Source of the DNA: Hypericibacter sp049323455
Lineage (GTDB): Bacteria; Pseudomonadota; Alphaproteobacteria; Dongiales; Dongiaceae
DNA length: 64,000 nucleotides
Direction: 5' to 3'
Assembly: GCA_049323455.1 (NCBI GenBank)
Contig: JBMONF010000004.1
Location: forward strand, 62,001 to 126,000
The first letter of the stretch is position 1. Each line of letters begins with the position of its first letter. Position numbers and translations under genes: made by a program. The notes beneath the pieces are model-generated. The model was not told the origin of the DNA. It searched no databases and saw only the letters and a list, made by a program, of their open reading frames with translations. This document shows positions 42,531 through 57,304 of this stretch, in pieces.

Positions 42531-43758
42531 CGCAAGTGCCCGAGCGCGTCGTCGAGGCCGGTGAGGAACGCATCCACATCGCCATCGGTGTTGTAGGGGG
42601 CGAGGCTCGCGCGCGTGGTGCCGGCGAGGCCGAAACGCTCGGCCAGCGGCTGGGCGCAATGATGACCGCCGCGCAGAGCCACGCCATGGCGGTCGAGCCA
42701 TTGACAGATATCGTGCGGATGGACGCCGTCTATCGCGAAGGAAATGACGCCAAGGCGCCCCTGCAGGCCGGTCGGACCGATCACGCGGCAATCCTTGATA
42801 TGGCCAAGACCGTCGAGAATGCGGCCCGTTAGGCGCGCCTCGTGCTGGGCGATGCCGGCCCAGTCCAGCGCCTTGGCCCAACGCACGGCGGCACCCAGGC
42901 CGACGGCCTGGGCGATCGGCGGCGTGCCGGCCTCGAAGCGGCGGGGGATCTCCGCATAGGTCGTGTCCTCGGTCAGGCTCACGCGCTGGATCATGCCGCC
43001 GCCGCCCATGAAGGGCGGCATGGCGTCGAGGCACGCGCGCTTTCCCCACAGCACGCCAACGCCGTTGGGCGCATAGAGCTTGTGCCCCGAGAAGGCATAG
43101 AAATCGACGCCGAGCGCCGGCAAATCGAGCGGCCCGTGCGGCACGCGCTGGGCGCCGTCGAGCAGCACCCGGGCGCCGACGCTTTTGGCCGCTTCGACGA
43201 CGGGTCCCACCTCCGTGACGGCGCCCGTGACGTTCGAGCAATGGGTGAGGGCGAGAAGCTTGGTTTTCCGGCTCAGCAATCCCGGCAGCTTCGCCAGATC
43301 GAGCCGGCCCTCGTCGGTGACGGGCAGAACCTTGAGCGTGACGCCGCGGCGCCGGGCCAGCATCTGCCAGGGCACGAGGTTGCTGTGATGCTCGAGCTCG
43401 CTCACCAGCACCTCGTCGCCGGGACCGAGGCTCTCGCCGAAGCTGTAAGCCACGAGATTGATCGAGGCGGTGGTGCCGGAGGTGAATATCACCTCGCCCG
43501 GGTCGGCCACGCCCAGATAGTCCGCAACCGCCTGGCGCGCATCCTCATAGGCCCACGTCGCGGCCTCGGCCAGATGGTGCACGCCGCGCATGACATTGGC
43601 CCGCGCCATGGTCTCGTGCCGGCGCACGGCCGTCAGCACGGCCGAGGGAAGCTGGGCCGTGGCCGCGTTGTCGAGATAATGCAGCGGCAGCCCGCCCGGC
43701 GGCTCGGCCAGGATCGGGAACTGCGCCCGGCAGGTCTCGGCGTCGAAGGGCTTCGGGC

Positions 43759-43762
<4 letters not shown>
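42527..43762 (-). CDS. SufS-type cysteine desulfurase (class V aminotransferase fold)
   Basis: A 411-residue PLP enzyme. HYLDNAATAQLP near the N-terminus, SELEHHSNLVPWQ, the SGHKLYAP Lys near residue 228 as Schiff base, and ALRGGHHCAQP with the active-site Cys near 369 define a group II cysteine desulfurase (SufS/CsdA). It removes sulfur from cysteine as a persulfide. The start overlaps the molybdopterin fusion gene by four bases and the stop overlaps the SufU-like gene by four. Mo-hydroxylases need a sulfurated cofactor, and a NifS-like protein fills that role in Rhodobacter, so a similar task is likely here. Confidence 0.86.
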
Positions 43763-45386
<1,624 letters not shown>

Positions 45387-45390
<4 letters not shown>

Positions 45391-46112
45391 GCGGCGTGCT
45401 CCGCCGTTACGGGGCCCTTGGCGCCGGCCCGGCGCACCTGGGTGATCTGGGCCAGGATCGAAACGGCGATCTCGGCCGGCGACAGCGCATTGATCGAAAG
45501 CCCGACCGGCCCGTGGATGCGGGCGAGATCGGCCTCGCTGAAGCCGGCGCGCTCGAGGCGGTTGAGGCGTGCGGCGTGGGTTTTCTTGCTGCCGAGCGCG
45601 CCGATATAGAAGGCCGGCGAATTGAGGGCCACGCTCAGCGCCGGATCGTCGAGCTTGGGATCGTGCGTCAGGGTGACGATGGCGGTACGCACATCGGGCC
45701 CCAAGCGCTCCAGCGCCTCGTCCGGCCAGTCCGCGGTCAGCGTCACGTCGGGAAAGCGCGCGTCGGTGGCGAAGGAGCGGCGCGGATCGACCACCGTCAC
45801 GGCGTAGCCGGCCAGGGCGGCCATCGGCGCCAGCGCCTGGGCGATATGGACGGCACCCACCAGGATGAGACGCGGCGCCGGCATGGCGGCCTGCAAAAAG
45901 AGGCGCCGGCCGGGCGTTTCCAGAAGACCGCTGCGGTCGGCCTTGAGCCAGATACGCGCCTGCTCGAGCGTGGCAGGGTCGAGCGCCAGATCGCCCGTCG
46001 CGTCGTCGGGATGCAGCAGGAGCTGGCGACCGCTGTCGAGATCGGTCACCAGCCCGACGGGGCGGTGCGCGGCGCGGTCGGCGGCAAGCCGGCGAAGCAG
46101 GTATTCCTTCAT
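45387..46112 (-). CDS. XdhC/CoxI family, C-terminal (Rossmann) half
   Basis: A 241-residue protein made of the XdhC C-terminal Rossmann domain: RLILVGAVHIAQALAPMA, the FYIGALGSKKTHAARLNRLE block and HGPVGLSINALSPAEIAVSI. XdhC binds sulfurated molybdenum cofactor and hands it to the apoenzyme. The N-terminal XdhC domain is not part of this gene but is encoded by the one immediately upstream, overlapping by four bases. It also overlaps the fusion gene by four bases. The ATG at 46112 is used; an upstream start is only shadow. Confidence 0.86.
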
Positions 46113-46432
46113 TCGATCGCCTCGACATAGACCTGCAGCTTGCCGCCGCAGGCGAGACCGACCTCCCAAGCCTGCTCGTTGGTGATGCCGAAATCGAGCA
46201 GCCGCGGCTTGGCGCCGGCCATGACCTCCTGCGCCTCCTTCACCACCGCACCCTCGATGCAGCCGCCCGAGACCGAGCCCACCATGCGGCCGGTTTCGTC
46301 CACCGCGAGCTGGCTGCCCACCGGCCGGGGCGAGGAACCCCAGGTCGCGATCACGGTCGCGAGCGCCACCTTATGGCCCTCGGCGCGCCAGGCCAGCGCC
46401 TGGTCGATCACGTCCTGCTCGCTGCGGTCCAT
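46109..46432 (-). CDS. XdhC/CoxI family, N-terminal domain protein
   Basis: A 107-residue protein equal to the XdhC_CoxI N-terminal domain only: VALATVIATWGSSPRPVGSQ, then GRMVGSVSGGCIEGAVVKEA. The SGGCIEG motif contains the conserved Cys implicated in cofactor binding. In most bacteria this domain is fused to the Rossmann part; here the two are separate genes linked by a four-base overlap. It opens the chain XdhC-N, XdhC-C, fusion, SufS, SufU-like. Confidence 0.86.
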   Translation of the reverse strand: MDRSEQDVIDQALAWRAEGHKVALATVIATWGSSPRPVGSQLAVDETGRMVGSVSGGCIEGAVVKEAQEVMAGAKPRLLDFGITNEQAWEVGLACGGKLQVYVEAIE

Positions 46433-46481
46433 GGGTGTGTGACCTCCAAGGCAGAAGCGCCTGCGCGCTCCGCAACTCCGA

Positions 46482-46543
46482 CCTCATTCTGAGCCCGTCG
46501 AAGGATGAGGTCGGCCTCATGGTTCGACAAGCTCACCATGAGG
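46482..46543. repeat. Pair of CCTCAT/ATGAGG intergenic inverted repeats
   Basis: CCTCAT and ATGAGG enclose 46482-46510. A second hairpin has arms CCTCATGGT (46515-46523) and ACCATGAGG (46535-46543) around TCGACAAGCTC. The motif is a widespread alphaproteobacterial intergenic repeat. It lies between coxE and xdhC-N. Confidence 0.75.
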
Positions 46544-46618
46544 CTTTTACTCTGAGCACGCGTGGCCCGGGATGACTGCAAACGTCCAAAACTCTAGCAT
46601 AGCCGGCCTGGCCCCGCC

Positions 46619-47878
46619 TCACGCCGCATCTCGCGCCGCCATCAGCTCGGCATAGGAGCCGGCGGCCTCCAGGCGGCGCACCGGGGCGCGGGCCAGCACG
46701 GCACCCAGATCGGCCATGCTCTCCAGATTGTGCACCGGCCGGAAATCGTCGACATGGGGCAGGATCGCCTGGGCGCCTTGCGCCTTGGGTTCGTAGCCCT
46801 CGAAGCGCAGGAGCGGGTTGAGCCAGATGAGGCGCCGGCAGCTCTTGTGGAGGCGCTCCATCTCCTTGGCGAGGCCGGCCGCACCCTCGCGGTCGAGCCC
46901 ATCGGTAACGAGCAGGACCACCGCGCCTTGACCCAGCACGCGGCGCGACCAGACGTTGTTGAAGTCGGCCAGACACTTGCCGATGCGGGTACCCCCCGAC
47001 CAGTCCTCGACCTTGGCGGCCACCTTGGCCAGCGCCAGATCGACGTCGCGTTGGCGCAACGCCCTCGTGATGTTGCTGAGGCGCGTGCCGAACAGGAAGC
47101 AGTGCACGCGATCGCGGTCGTTCGTGACGGCATGCATGAAATGCAGCATCATGCGCGAATAGCGGCTCATCGAGCCCGAGATGTCGCATAAGACCACCAG
47201 TGGCGGGTGGCGCCGGCGCGGCTGCTTGTATTTGAGCGGGATCGTGCCCCCGCCGCGCAAGGAGGCGCGCAGCGTGGCACGGATATCGATGCGTCGGCCT
47301 TGCCGGTCGGAGAAGAAGCGGCGCGTCGGCAGCGACATGATCGGCAGGCGCATGGCGGCGATGGCGCGCTTGGCCTCTTCGATCTCGGCCGCGGACATCT
47401 TCTCGAAATCCATGGTCTGGAGCAGCTCGCGCGCCGAGTAGGTCATGGCGGCGTCGAGCTCGAGCTTCTCTTCGGCCTGATTGCCCTCGCGCTCGCTCTG
47501 CCGGCCCATCAGCGCCTCGGCCAGGCGGCGCGACATCTCCTCGTCCTTGCCGGCCTCTTCGCGCGGCACGCCGATGGAAGGCAACATGGCCTGGATCATC
47601 TTTTCCAGGAGCTGCGGGTTACGCCAGAAGATGTGGAAAGCCTGGTCGAACAGTGGCTGCTGGTCGCGCCGGTTCACGAACACGGCATGCAGCGTCCAGT
47701 AGAGATCGTCACGCGTGCCGATGCCGACCGCCTCCACCGCCTTGAGCGCGTCGATCACGCGGCCGGGACCGATCGGAAGCCCGGCCGCGCGCAAGGTGCG
47801 GGCGAAGAACATCACGTTCTCCGCGAGGCGGCTCTCCGGGGACGAGGAAGCGTCGTTGGCTGTACGCGAGCTCTTCAA
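46619..47878 (-). CDS. coxE: VWA-domain protein, CoxE family
   Basis: A 419-residue protein with a charged helical N-terminal part and a von Willebrand factor A domain at about 225-400. The MIDAS metal site is formed by DISGSMS and a later VVLLVTDGLD. CoxE works with the MoxR-type ATPase CoxD in the maturation of the Mo-Cu site of CO dehydrogenase, and the CoxD gene lies immediately upstream. The start at 47878 is a TTG; AAGGGG lies about eleven bases upstream, so the N-terminus is not certain. Confidence 0.86.
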   Translation of the reverse strand: MKSSRTANDASSSPESRLAENVMFFARTLRAAGLPIGPGRVIDALKAVEAVGIGTRDDLYWTLHAVFVNRRDQQPLFDQAFHIFWRNPQLLEKMIQAMLPSIGVPREEAGKDEEMSRRLAEALMGRQSEREGNQAEEKLELDAAMTYSARELLQTMDFEKMSAAEIEEAKRAIAAMRLPIMSLPTRRFFSDRQGRRIDIRATLRASLRGGGTIPLKYKQPRRRHPPLVVLCDISGSMSRYSRMMLHFMHAVTNDRDRVHCFLFGTRLSNITRALRQRDVDLALAKVAAKVEDWSGGTRIGKCLADFNNVWSRRVLGQGAVVLLVTDGLDREGAAGLAKEMERLHKSCRRLIWLNPLLRFEGYEPKAQGAQAILPHVDDFRPVHNLESMADLGAVLARAPVRRLEAAGSYAELMAARDAA

Positions 47879-47920
47879 CCGCCGGTTATCCCCTTAACCG
47901 TCATTCCCGTGCCCCAACTG

Positions 47921-48000
47921 TCATTCCCGCGAAAGCGGGAATCCATGGCGACATCAGGCTCTGACATCGACATGGACCCTCGCTTTCGCGAAGGCGACGA
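47921..48000. repeat. Dispersed palindromic intergenic repeat, GCGAAAGC family, copy 3
   Basis: TCATTCCCGCGAAAGCGGGA opens and CCTCGCTTTCGCGAAGGCGA closes an 80-base hairpin-forming unit. A partial copy (TCATTCCCG) starts at 47901. A near-identical unit lies 140 bases downstream. Confidence 0.85.
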
Positions 48001-48060
48001 ATGAGCGATTTCGATATCGAGCACATAACGAATGAGGCTCTCAACCCGCTTCCCTCAATC

Positions 48061-48140
48061 GTCATTCCCGCGAAAGCGGGAATCCGTGGCGCTGTCGCGC
48101 TCTGGCATCGACATGGACCCTCGCTTTCGCGAGGGTGACG
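48061..48140. repeat. Dispersed palindromic intergenic repeat, GCGAAAGC family, copy 4
   Basis: This copy is direct relative to the one at 47921. The first 30 bases are almost identical, and both carry CATCGACATGGACCCTCGCT near the end. The two units fill the gap between coxD and coxE. Confidence 0.85.
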
Positions 48141-48194
48141 TAGTGGGCAATCTTGACGTTGAGTACATCTGCAGAGTCGCTTGGCCCCGGCGCC

Positions 48195-49171
<977 letters not shown>

Positions 49172-49172
<1 letters not shown>

Positions 49173-49540
49173 TATTTGCGCGTCCAGCTGCCGTCGGCGG
49201 CGAGGAACCAGGTTCCCGGCGGCGCTTTCTGGATGATCTGGCCGGCATAGACCTGGCCGACCTGATCGGCGCTGACGCCTTGCTCCTTGGCCCTGGCCTC
49301 GTAGATGGCGCGGCGCTCGGCATTGACCTTGTCCACGACAGCCTGGGCGGCAGCGCCGCCCGAGGGGTCGCGCACCATCACGTAGCCGTCATAGCGCTCG
49401 GCCACGACGCCCCTTGCGCGCAGGTCGTTGAGCGCCGTGTCGTCGGCCGCGGCCGGATGCAGGGCGGCGGCGAGCAGCAGGAGGGCCGCCAGGAGCGAAC
49501 GGCGCGCGATCGGGCCGAGAAGGGGGGATGGCGGGGTCAT
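49172..49540 (-). CDS. ydbL: YdbL family (DUF1318) exported protein
   Basis: A 122-residue protein with a signal peptide (IARRSLLAALLLLAAALHPAAA) and the DUF1318 body: ALNDLRARGVVAERYDGYV, VDKVNAERRAIYEARAKEQG and IIQKAPPGTWFLAADGSW. In Escherichia coli ydbL is in one operon with ydbH and ynbE. Here it follows the YnbE-like gene by 25 bases in the same order. Its exact role in the bridge is not settled. Its stop overlaps the coxD start by one base. Confidence 0.85.
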
Positions 49541-49565
49541 CGGAGGTCCGGGCGATGCGCCAGAA

Positions 49566-49754
49566 TCAGAAGATGCCGGGGTTGCGGGCGATGTCGTCCT
49601 TCGCCTGCTCCTCGATCTTCACGCGCACCTCCTGCTCGATCTTGATGTTCATGTTGATGACAATGGGCTTGTCCGGCGCCTCGACCTTGATCGTCGGCTG
49701 GCAGGCGGCCAGCGCCAAGCCCAGGGCGAGGCCCAAAACTACACGTTGAATCAA
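49566..49754 (-). CDS. ynbE: YnbE-like outer-membrane lipoprotein
   Basis: A 62-residue lipoprotein. VLGLALGLALAACQP gives a lipobox (LAAC) with Cys at about residue 18; the mature part is IKVEAPDKPIVINMNIKIEQ and a short charged helix. YnbE of E. coli is an outer-membrane lipoprotein that pairs with YdbH by beta-strand augmentation. The start is a TTG at 49754, the only start before the signal sequence. It is too short for many gene finders, but its place between YdbH and YdbL genes supports it. Confidence 0.83.
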   Translation of the reverse strand: MIQRVVLGLALGLALAACQPTIKVEAPDKPIVINMNIKIEQEVRVKIEEQAKDDIARNPGIF

Positions 49755-49880
49755 TTGGATCAGAGGTCACCTGCCAGCAGGAACCGAGGGCCACGGTCCC
49801 GTCCAAGAGATGGCGTCGCGACCGCCGTCCGTCCAGAGGCGGGCCCGGTCGGCCGCGTTGCGAACCGCCGCGCGGCGCGG

Positions 49881-52800
49881 TCACGGCGAACGGGCAAGCT
49901 TGTCGCGCACCCAGTCGGGGACGCGATAGCCCTGCAGGCTGTCGCGCAGTATGCGGTCGAGCTTGCCCTCGAGGGCAAGGTTGAACTCGATCGGGTAGCC
50001 GTCATAGAAGCCCGGATTATTGCCCCTGACATGCAAGCCCACACTCGCTTCGCCGCGGGCGTCGCGGTCGAGTGTGAGCCACAGCCGATCATAGCGGAAA
50101 TCGGCCAGCGCCGAGAGCACGAGGCTAACGGTTTCGCCACCCCCTTGCAATCCGGGGGGCGGCGCGGTGGGCGAGTAGGCGAGAAGGCCCGGCTGCGTCG
50201 ATTCCAGCATGGCGCCCCTGATGGTCACGTCGTTGCCGGCAACGGTGACCGGGATGCGTCCGTCGAGCCGTCCCGTCGCGGTCAGGCCGTCGATCTCGGC
50301 CAGAGCCAGAAGCTCGCCCAAATCGACGCCGCTCACAGCGAGCATGACCTGTTGCGAGGCGGCCGCCGGGTCGAGCCTCGTCGGCCCGACCCTCACGGAA
50401 CCGCGGGCAAGCTTCAGCGAGGCCTGCGAGATTTCCAAGATCGGGCCCGGCGCGATCCTGAAAGTGACGAGCCCGTCAGTCATGGGCACGCCGAGCTTGA
50501 TCTGGCCGATGGCGATCTGCTGGTCGGGCTGGGTCGCGAGGGGCGACAGGCTCTTGAGCGCGATGGCGCCATTGACGCGGCCCAACTCGATATCGGGGCC
50601 GGCGACGGTCAGATCTTGGACTTTCAGCGCGAGATCGCTGAATACGGCGCCACCCTTCCAGGCCATGGCGCCGCCGAGCGACACGGTGCCGGTCGCCTCG
50701 TCGATCTCGGGGCCGAGCGCCGGGAAGAGGTCGCGCGGCTGCAGGCCCCCCGGCAGGAAGCGGATCGGCGCCATCTGAATGCGGCCGGCGCCGCGGCCGT
50801 GCGTCAGGTCGTGAATGCCGGAGAAGTCGAGCCGGAGCCAGTTGCGCTCGTCGCGGGCGGCGAGGTCGAACTCGATGGCGCCCCGGCGCAGGCTCGCTTT
50901 GCCGTCGAGAGCGAGCGGCGGCAGCCAGTTGCGGTCGGCGCCCAGGCGAACATGCGCCACCGTGGCGATCAGTTTGCCGTTGCCATCGGCGCTATAGGTG
51001 AAGCGGGCATCGGCATTCTCCGCAACCATGCCGTGCTCGGGCAGCTCGGCGCGCGCATCGGCGAGCCGGACCTCGCCGCTGGCGCCTTCGGCCGCCGACC
51101 AATGGCCATAGAACCCGGCCGCGCCGAGGTGGAGCCGGACGGGGCCGGGCTCTGTGGCCGGCGCAGACTGCCATGTGAGGTCCAACGGGCCGGTTCTGAC
51201 GCCGTAATCGACGGTGGCCCCGCCGGGCGCAAAGGTGGCCACGAGCAGAGGCACCTGCTTGGCGGGCCGAAGCGCGAATGCCCCCGGTCCGCGGATAACG
51301 ATGCCGTGGGGCAGCGCCAGCTTGTCGATGCGGGCCGATCCCGGCTGCTGAAGGGAGAGAACGAGCTTGTTTTCAAAAAACTGCAGGTCGTTCTTGAGAT
51401 CAAAACTAAGATTTCGTGCTTGCGCGCGGCTATATGAAAAATCAATGAGTTGAGAGACTATTCTCAACTTTCCTGAGAAATTTGCTGGCGTGCCGGACAG
51501 GCTGCCGGTAAGGGCCACGCGATCCATACGGAAGCGCGCGCCGGCGGTTTCGACAGGCCATCCTTGCGCCTCGGCCTCGATGGCGGGCAGGTCGAAGCCC
51601 GTGAGACCCCGACCATTGCCGATGTTGGCGGTGCCGCCTAGCCGAAGCGATAGTGACCGGTCGCCGAGGAGACTGAGCCTCGCTTCGCCCGCGAAGTGCC
51701 GGCTGCCGTCCGGCTGGGGCTGGATCGCCAGCCCCGTCGGCGCCGACAGCTCGAAGGCGACCGGCCGATCCAGCGTTCCGCGCATGGCAGCCGGCAGTTT
51801 CATGGCATCGAGAAGGTCCGGCGCGATCCGGGCCTTCAAGGAGAGGGCTGCGGGCGTCTGCACCGACAAGACGCCGCCGGCGCCAACGATCAATTCCAGC
51901 CGGCCACCGCCCGAAACGCCGTCTGCAACACCTGGCCACGCCACATCGTCCAAGCGCAAGTCCAGGCTCGCCGTGGCGCGCGAAACGATGGAGAAGCTCG
52001 CGTCTGCGTTCGGCGGGCGTGACAGCGTGACCGTGGCGGGGCCGCTGATCTGCGTGCGCCCCGAGGCCGGCGGCGGCAGGCCGAGCGCTTTCCACAGGGG
52101 CGAGGCCCCATCGGCCTCGAGCGACAGCTCGCCCTCGGCCGATGGGGCGGGGGCATCGATTTGGAGCGTGCCCGTACCGCGCGCGCGGAAGCTGCCGTCG
52201 AGACCGACTGCTTCGGCCGTCAGCAGGGTCCGGTCGGGATCGCGGTCGAGCGCGAGGCGCAGCCGCGCGGCCGGCAGGCCCGGCACTGTGACCTTGCTGG
52301 CGGCCAGATTGGCAGTGGCCGCCCAGGGCTGGAAGGCCACCAGGCTCAGATAGGCCTCGCCCTCCAGCCCTTCGGCCTCCATGCGGCCGCCGGGTGCGGC
52401 AAGCTCGCCATCGGCGAAGGAGAGCCGCATGGCGCCGCTGCCGGTGAGGTCCAGGCTGCCGTCCGCGCGGCCGGCGATTTGCCCAAGCGGGCCACGGCCA
52501 GAGACGATGAAATCCAAGGCGTAGCGGTCATCGCCGGCCGGATCGAGCCGACCGGAAAAGCCCAGCCGGGTGGCCGGCGGGCCGGCGGCGGCCGGGAGGA
52601 CCATTTCGCCGTCGCGGATCTCGATCGGCGGGAGGTTCGGCATGCGCAGCGCGCCGCCGCCGGCAGCGGGCGCGCTGAAGCTGTCGCCGAGGCTGGCGAT
52701 GGCCTGCTGGAGGGGCGTGTCGGCCTGAAATTCGATCCGCGCATGCTCGATCAGAACGGCCGTGATGCGGGGCGTCAGGCCGTTCCAGCCATAGGTCACC

Positions 52801-53045
52801 TCGAGGCTGGGAAGGCTCAGCTTGGCCGCTCCCGGGAGCTCGACATCTTCGATCCGGGCTTCGCGCCAACCGATCGAGGTGACGCGGAAGCTGAGGTTGC
52901 CAAGCCCGCGCGCCTGCAACTGCGCTTGCGCCCAGCCCTCGACCAGCTTGGGCAAAAGGAAAAGAAGGAGCAACGCGGCCACGGCGCTCGTGACGAGCGC
53001 CGCCGCTCCGCCGACCAGCAGTCGCTTGCCGAGCCTTCCCTGCAT
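49881..53045 (-). CDS. ydbH: YdbH-family AsmA-like intermembrane protein
   Basis: About 1054 residues with an N-terminal inner-membrane anchor (LLVGGAAALVTSAVAALLLLF) followed by a long periplasmic beta-rich region of AsmA/YdbH type. The C-terminal third includes LTATGRLDGRIPVTVAGNDV and ends YRVPDWVRDKLARSP, close to E. coli YdbH. YdbH, TamB and YhdP are the AsmA-like proteins proposed to move phospholipid to the outer membrane, and YdbH needs YnbE. The ATG at 53045 abuts AAGAAGG, so the in-frame ATG at 53120 remains possible. Confidence 0.85.
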   Translation of the reverse strand: MQGRLGKRLLVGGAAALVTSAVAALLLLFLLPKLVEGWAQAQLQARGLGNLSFRVTSIGWREARIEDVELPGAAKLSLPSLEVTYGWNGLTPRITAVLIEHARIEFQADTPLQQAIASLGDSFSAPAAGGGALRMPNLPPIEIRDGEMVLPAAAGPPATRLGFSGRLDPAGDDRYALDFIVSGRGPLGQIAGRADGSLDLTGSGAMRLSFADGELAAPGGRMEAEGLEGEAYLSLVAFQPWAATANLAASKVTVPGLPAARLRLALDRDPDRTLLTAEAVGLDGSFRARGTGTLQIDAPAPSAEGELSLEADGASPLWKALGLPPPASGRTQISGPATVTLSRPPNADASFSIVSRATASLDLRLDDVAWPGVADGVSGGGRLELIVGAGGVLSVQTPAALSLKARIAPDLLDAMKLPAAMRGTLDRPVAFELSAPTGLAIQPQPDGSRHFAGEARLSLLGDRSLSLRLGGTANIGNGRGLTGFDLPAIEAEAQGWPVETAGARFRMDRVALTGSLSGTPANFSGKLRIVSQLIDFSYSRAQARNLSFDLKNDLQFFENKLVLSLQQPGSARIDKLALPHGIVIRGPGAFALRPAKQVPLLVATFAPGGATVDYGVRTGPLDLTWQSAPATEPGPVRLHLGAAGFYGHWSAAEGASGEVRLADARAELPEHGMVAENADARFTYSADGNGKLIATVAHVRLGADRNWLPPLALDGKASLRRGAIEFDLAARDERNWLRLDFSGIHDLTHGRGAGRIQMAPIRFLPGGLQPRDLFPALGPEIDEATGTVSLGGAMAWKGGAVFSDLALKVQDLTVAGPDIELGRVNGAIALKSLSPLATQPDQQIAIGQIKLGVPMTDGLVTFRIAPGPILEISQASLKLARGSVRVGPTRLDPAAASQQVMLAVSGVDLGELLALAEIDGLTATGRLDGRIPVTVAGNDVTIRGAMLESTQPGLLAYSPTAPPPGLQGGGETVSLVLSALADFRYDRLWLTLDRDARGEASVGLHVRGNNPGFYDGYPIEFNLALEGKLDRILRDSLQGYRVPDWVRDKLARSP

Positions 53046-53120
53046 CCTTCTTGCGGACGCGCATGGGCCTATGCGGCGTCCTTCCGAAGCCAGAATAGAA
53101 GCGGGGTTCCGCGATTCCAT

Positions 53121-53449
53121 CGGACGCGGAATGTGGCAAAGGAGAATCCTGTGGATTACGCGAGTCGCCGCGAGTCGCTGCCATCACGAGCCAGGCTCAG
53201 AGACAAGGCGCACAACCATCGCTAAGCGTCGATGAACATGGCCTCTATCGCGCATCGAGATCGGCGGCGTTGGTGTGCGAGATGCGACTCGCGTGCGACT
53301 CGATACCGACCCGTCAGCGGCCGCCGCCATATCGCGACTCGTGCCAAGCGCCGCGATCGCGCGAGTGTCGGGCAGGCGCCGCACCCAAAAGAAAAGGGCG
53401 CGAATGCCGATCGGCATCCGCGCCCCCGAGCGAGGCGAGAAGGGCGGGT
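53121..53449. other. Intergenic region between coxM and ydbH
   Basis: No gene is supported; short frames here are shadows of no motif. It holds the coxM terminator at 53386-53425 and, beyond it, what should be the ydbH promoter. GCGACTCG/CGAGTCGC-type short dyads are scattered through 53150-53340, but I cannot assign a function. Confidence 0.45.
53386..53425 (-). terminator. Intrinsic terminator after coxM
   Basis: On the minus strand GGGCGCG-GATGCCGATCGGCATT-CGCGCCC forms an 11-bp-plus stem (53396-53425), followed by TTTTCTTTT. It ends the coxSLM transcript and separates it from ydbH. Confidence 0.88.
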
Positions 53450-54238
53450 TCAGCCGGCGGCCGCCACGGCACGCGCCGCCATCACGCTCACCAGATGGGC
53501 GCGATATTCGGCGCTGCCATGCATGTCGCTGTTGAGATTGGCCGCGGAGATCTTGATGCCCTTGACGGCATCCGCCGCGAAATTCGCCGCGAGCGCCTTC
53601 TCCATTTCGGGCACGCGGAACACGCCGGGGCCGGCCCCCGTGACGGCGACGCGCACGCCGCCCGCGGTCTTGGCCACGAACACGCCGACCATGGCGTAGC
53701 GCGAGGCGGGGTTCGGGAACTTGGCGTAAGCCGCCTTCTCGGGCTTCGGAAAGCTCACGGCGGTGAGGATCTCGCCCTCGCCGAGCGCCGTCTCGAACAT
53801 GCCCTTAAAGAAATCGTCGGCCGCGATCTTGCGCTTGTTGGTGACCACGGTGGCGCCGAGCCCGAGCACGGCGGCGGGATAATCGGCCGCCGGATCGTTG
53901 TTCGAGATCGAGCCGCCCAGTGTGCCGCGATGGCGGACCTGCGGATCACCGATGCCTTCGGCAAGTGCGGCCAAGGCCGGGATGGTGCGCTTGACTTCGG
54001 CCGAATCCGCCACCTCGGCATGGGTGGTCATGGCGCCGATGGTGAGCCCGCCGCCTTCGATCTTGATGCTCTTGAGTTCGGCGAGCGCGGAGAGATCCAC
54101 CAGCGCCGAGGGCTGCGCCAGACGCTGCTTCAGGGTCGGCAGCAGCGTCATGCCGCCGGCCAGGAGCTTGGCCTCGCCCGAAAGCAGCCTAGCCGCTTCG
54201 GCGAGCGAGGTCGGACGGTGATAGGCGAAATTGTGCAT
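53450..54238 (-). CDS. coxM: Aerobic CO dehydrogenase-type hydroxylase, FAD-binding medium subunit
   Basis: A 262-residue subunit of the CO dehydrogenase/xanthine dehydrogenase family, which binds FAD and passes electrons onward. AKLLAGGMTLLPTLKQRL is the first FAD loop (like AGGHSL) and RHRGTLGGSISNNDPAADYPA is the second (TIGG region). The last third is the CO_deh_flav_C domain. It is the last gene of coxS-coxL-coxM, thirteen bases after the coxL stop, with a terminator after it. The ATG at 54238 has GGGAGG seven bases upstream. Confidence 0.9.
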   Translation of the reverse strand: MHNFAYHRPTSLAEAARLLSGEAKLLAGGMTLLPTLKQRLAQPSALVDLSALAELKSIKIEGGGLTIGAMTTHAEVADSAEVKRTIPALAALAEGIGDPQVRHRGTLGGSISNNDPAADYPAAVLGLGATVVTNKRKIAADDFFKGMFETALGEGEILTAVSFPKPEKAAYAKFPNPASRYAMVGVFVAKTAGGVRVAVTGAGPGVFRVPEMEKALAANFAADAVKGIKISAANLNSDMHGSAEYRAHLVSVMAARAVAAAG

Positions 54239-54251
54239 CGCTGTTCCTCCC

Positions 54252-56618
<2,367 letters not shown>

Positions 56619-56631
56619 GACGTCCTCCCTC

Positions 56632-57099
<468 letters not shown>

Positions 57100-57304
57100 G
57101 CCATCCTCCCTCACGATATGGCCCCGAGGGCAACATGACCCTCGAAGAGTTTATGGCGCCGGCCGGGCGGCCGGCGGCTCTCCCCGGCAGGGGGACAGGC
57201 AGGTCCCGCCTGCGCCTTGTTTTGTCTCGGTGGCTAGTCTTGTGTGCAGCCGGCCCAAGGTCAAGGCCGAGAGCTTTGTAGTATCCGGATATTCCAGTTT
57301 CGCG

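Noticed and set aside
47901..48140. CRISPR-like direct repeats
   Set aside because: Only two full units of 80 bases, themselves palindromic, with no regular spacers and no cas genes.
53184..53417. Small minus-strand frame before coxM's terminator
   Set aside because: It runs through the terminator hairpin and has no motif.
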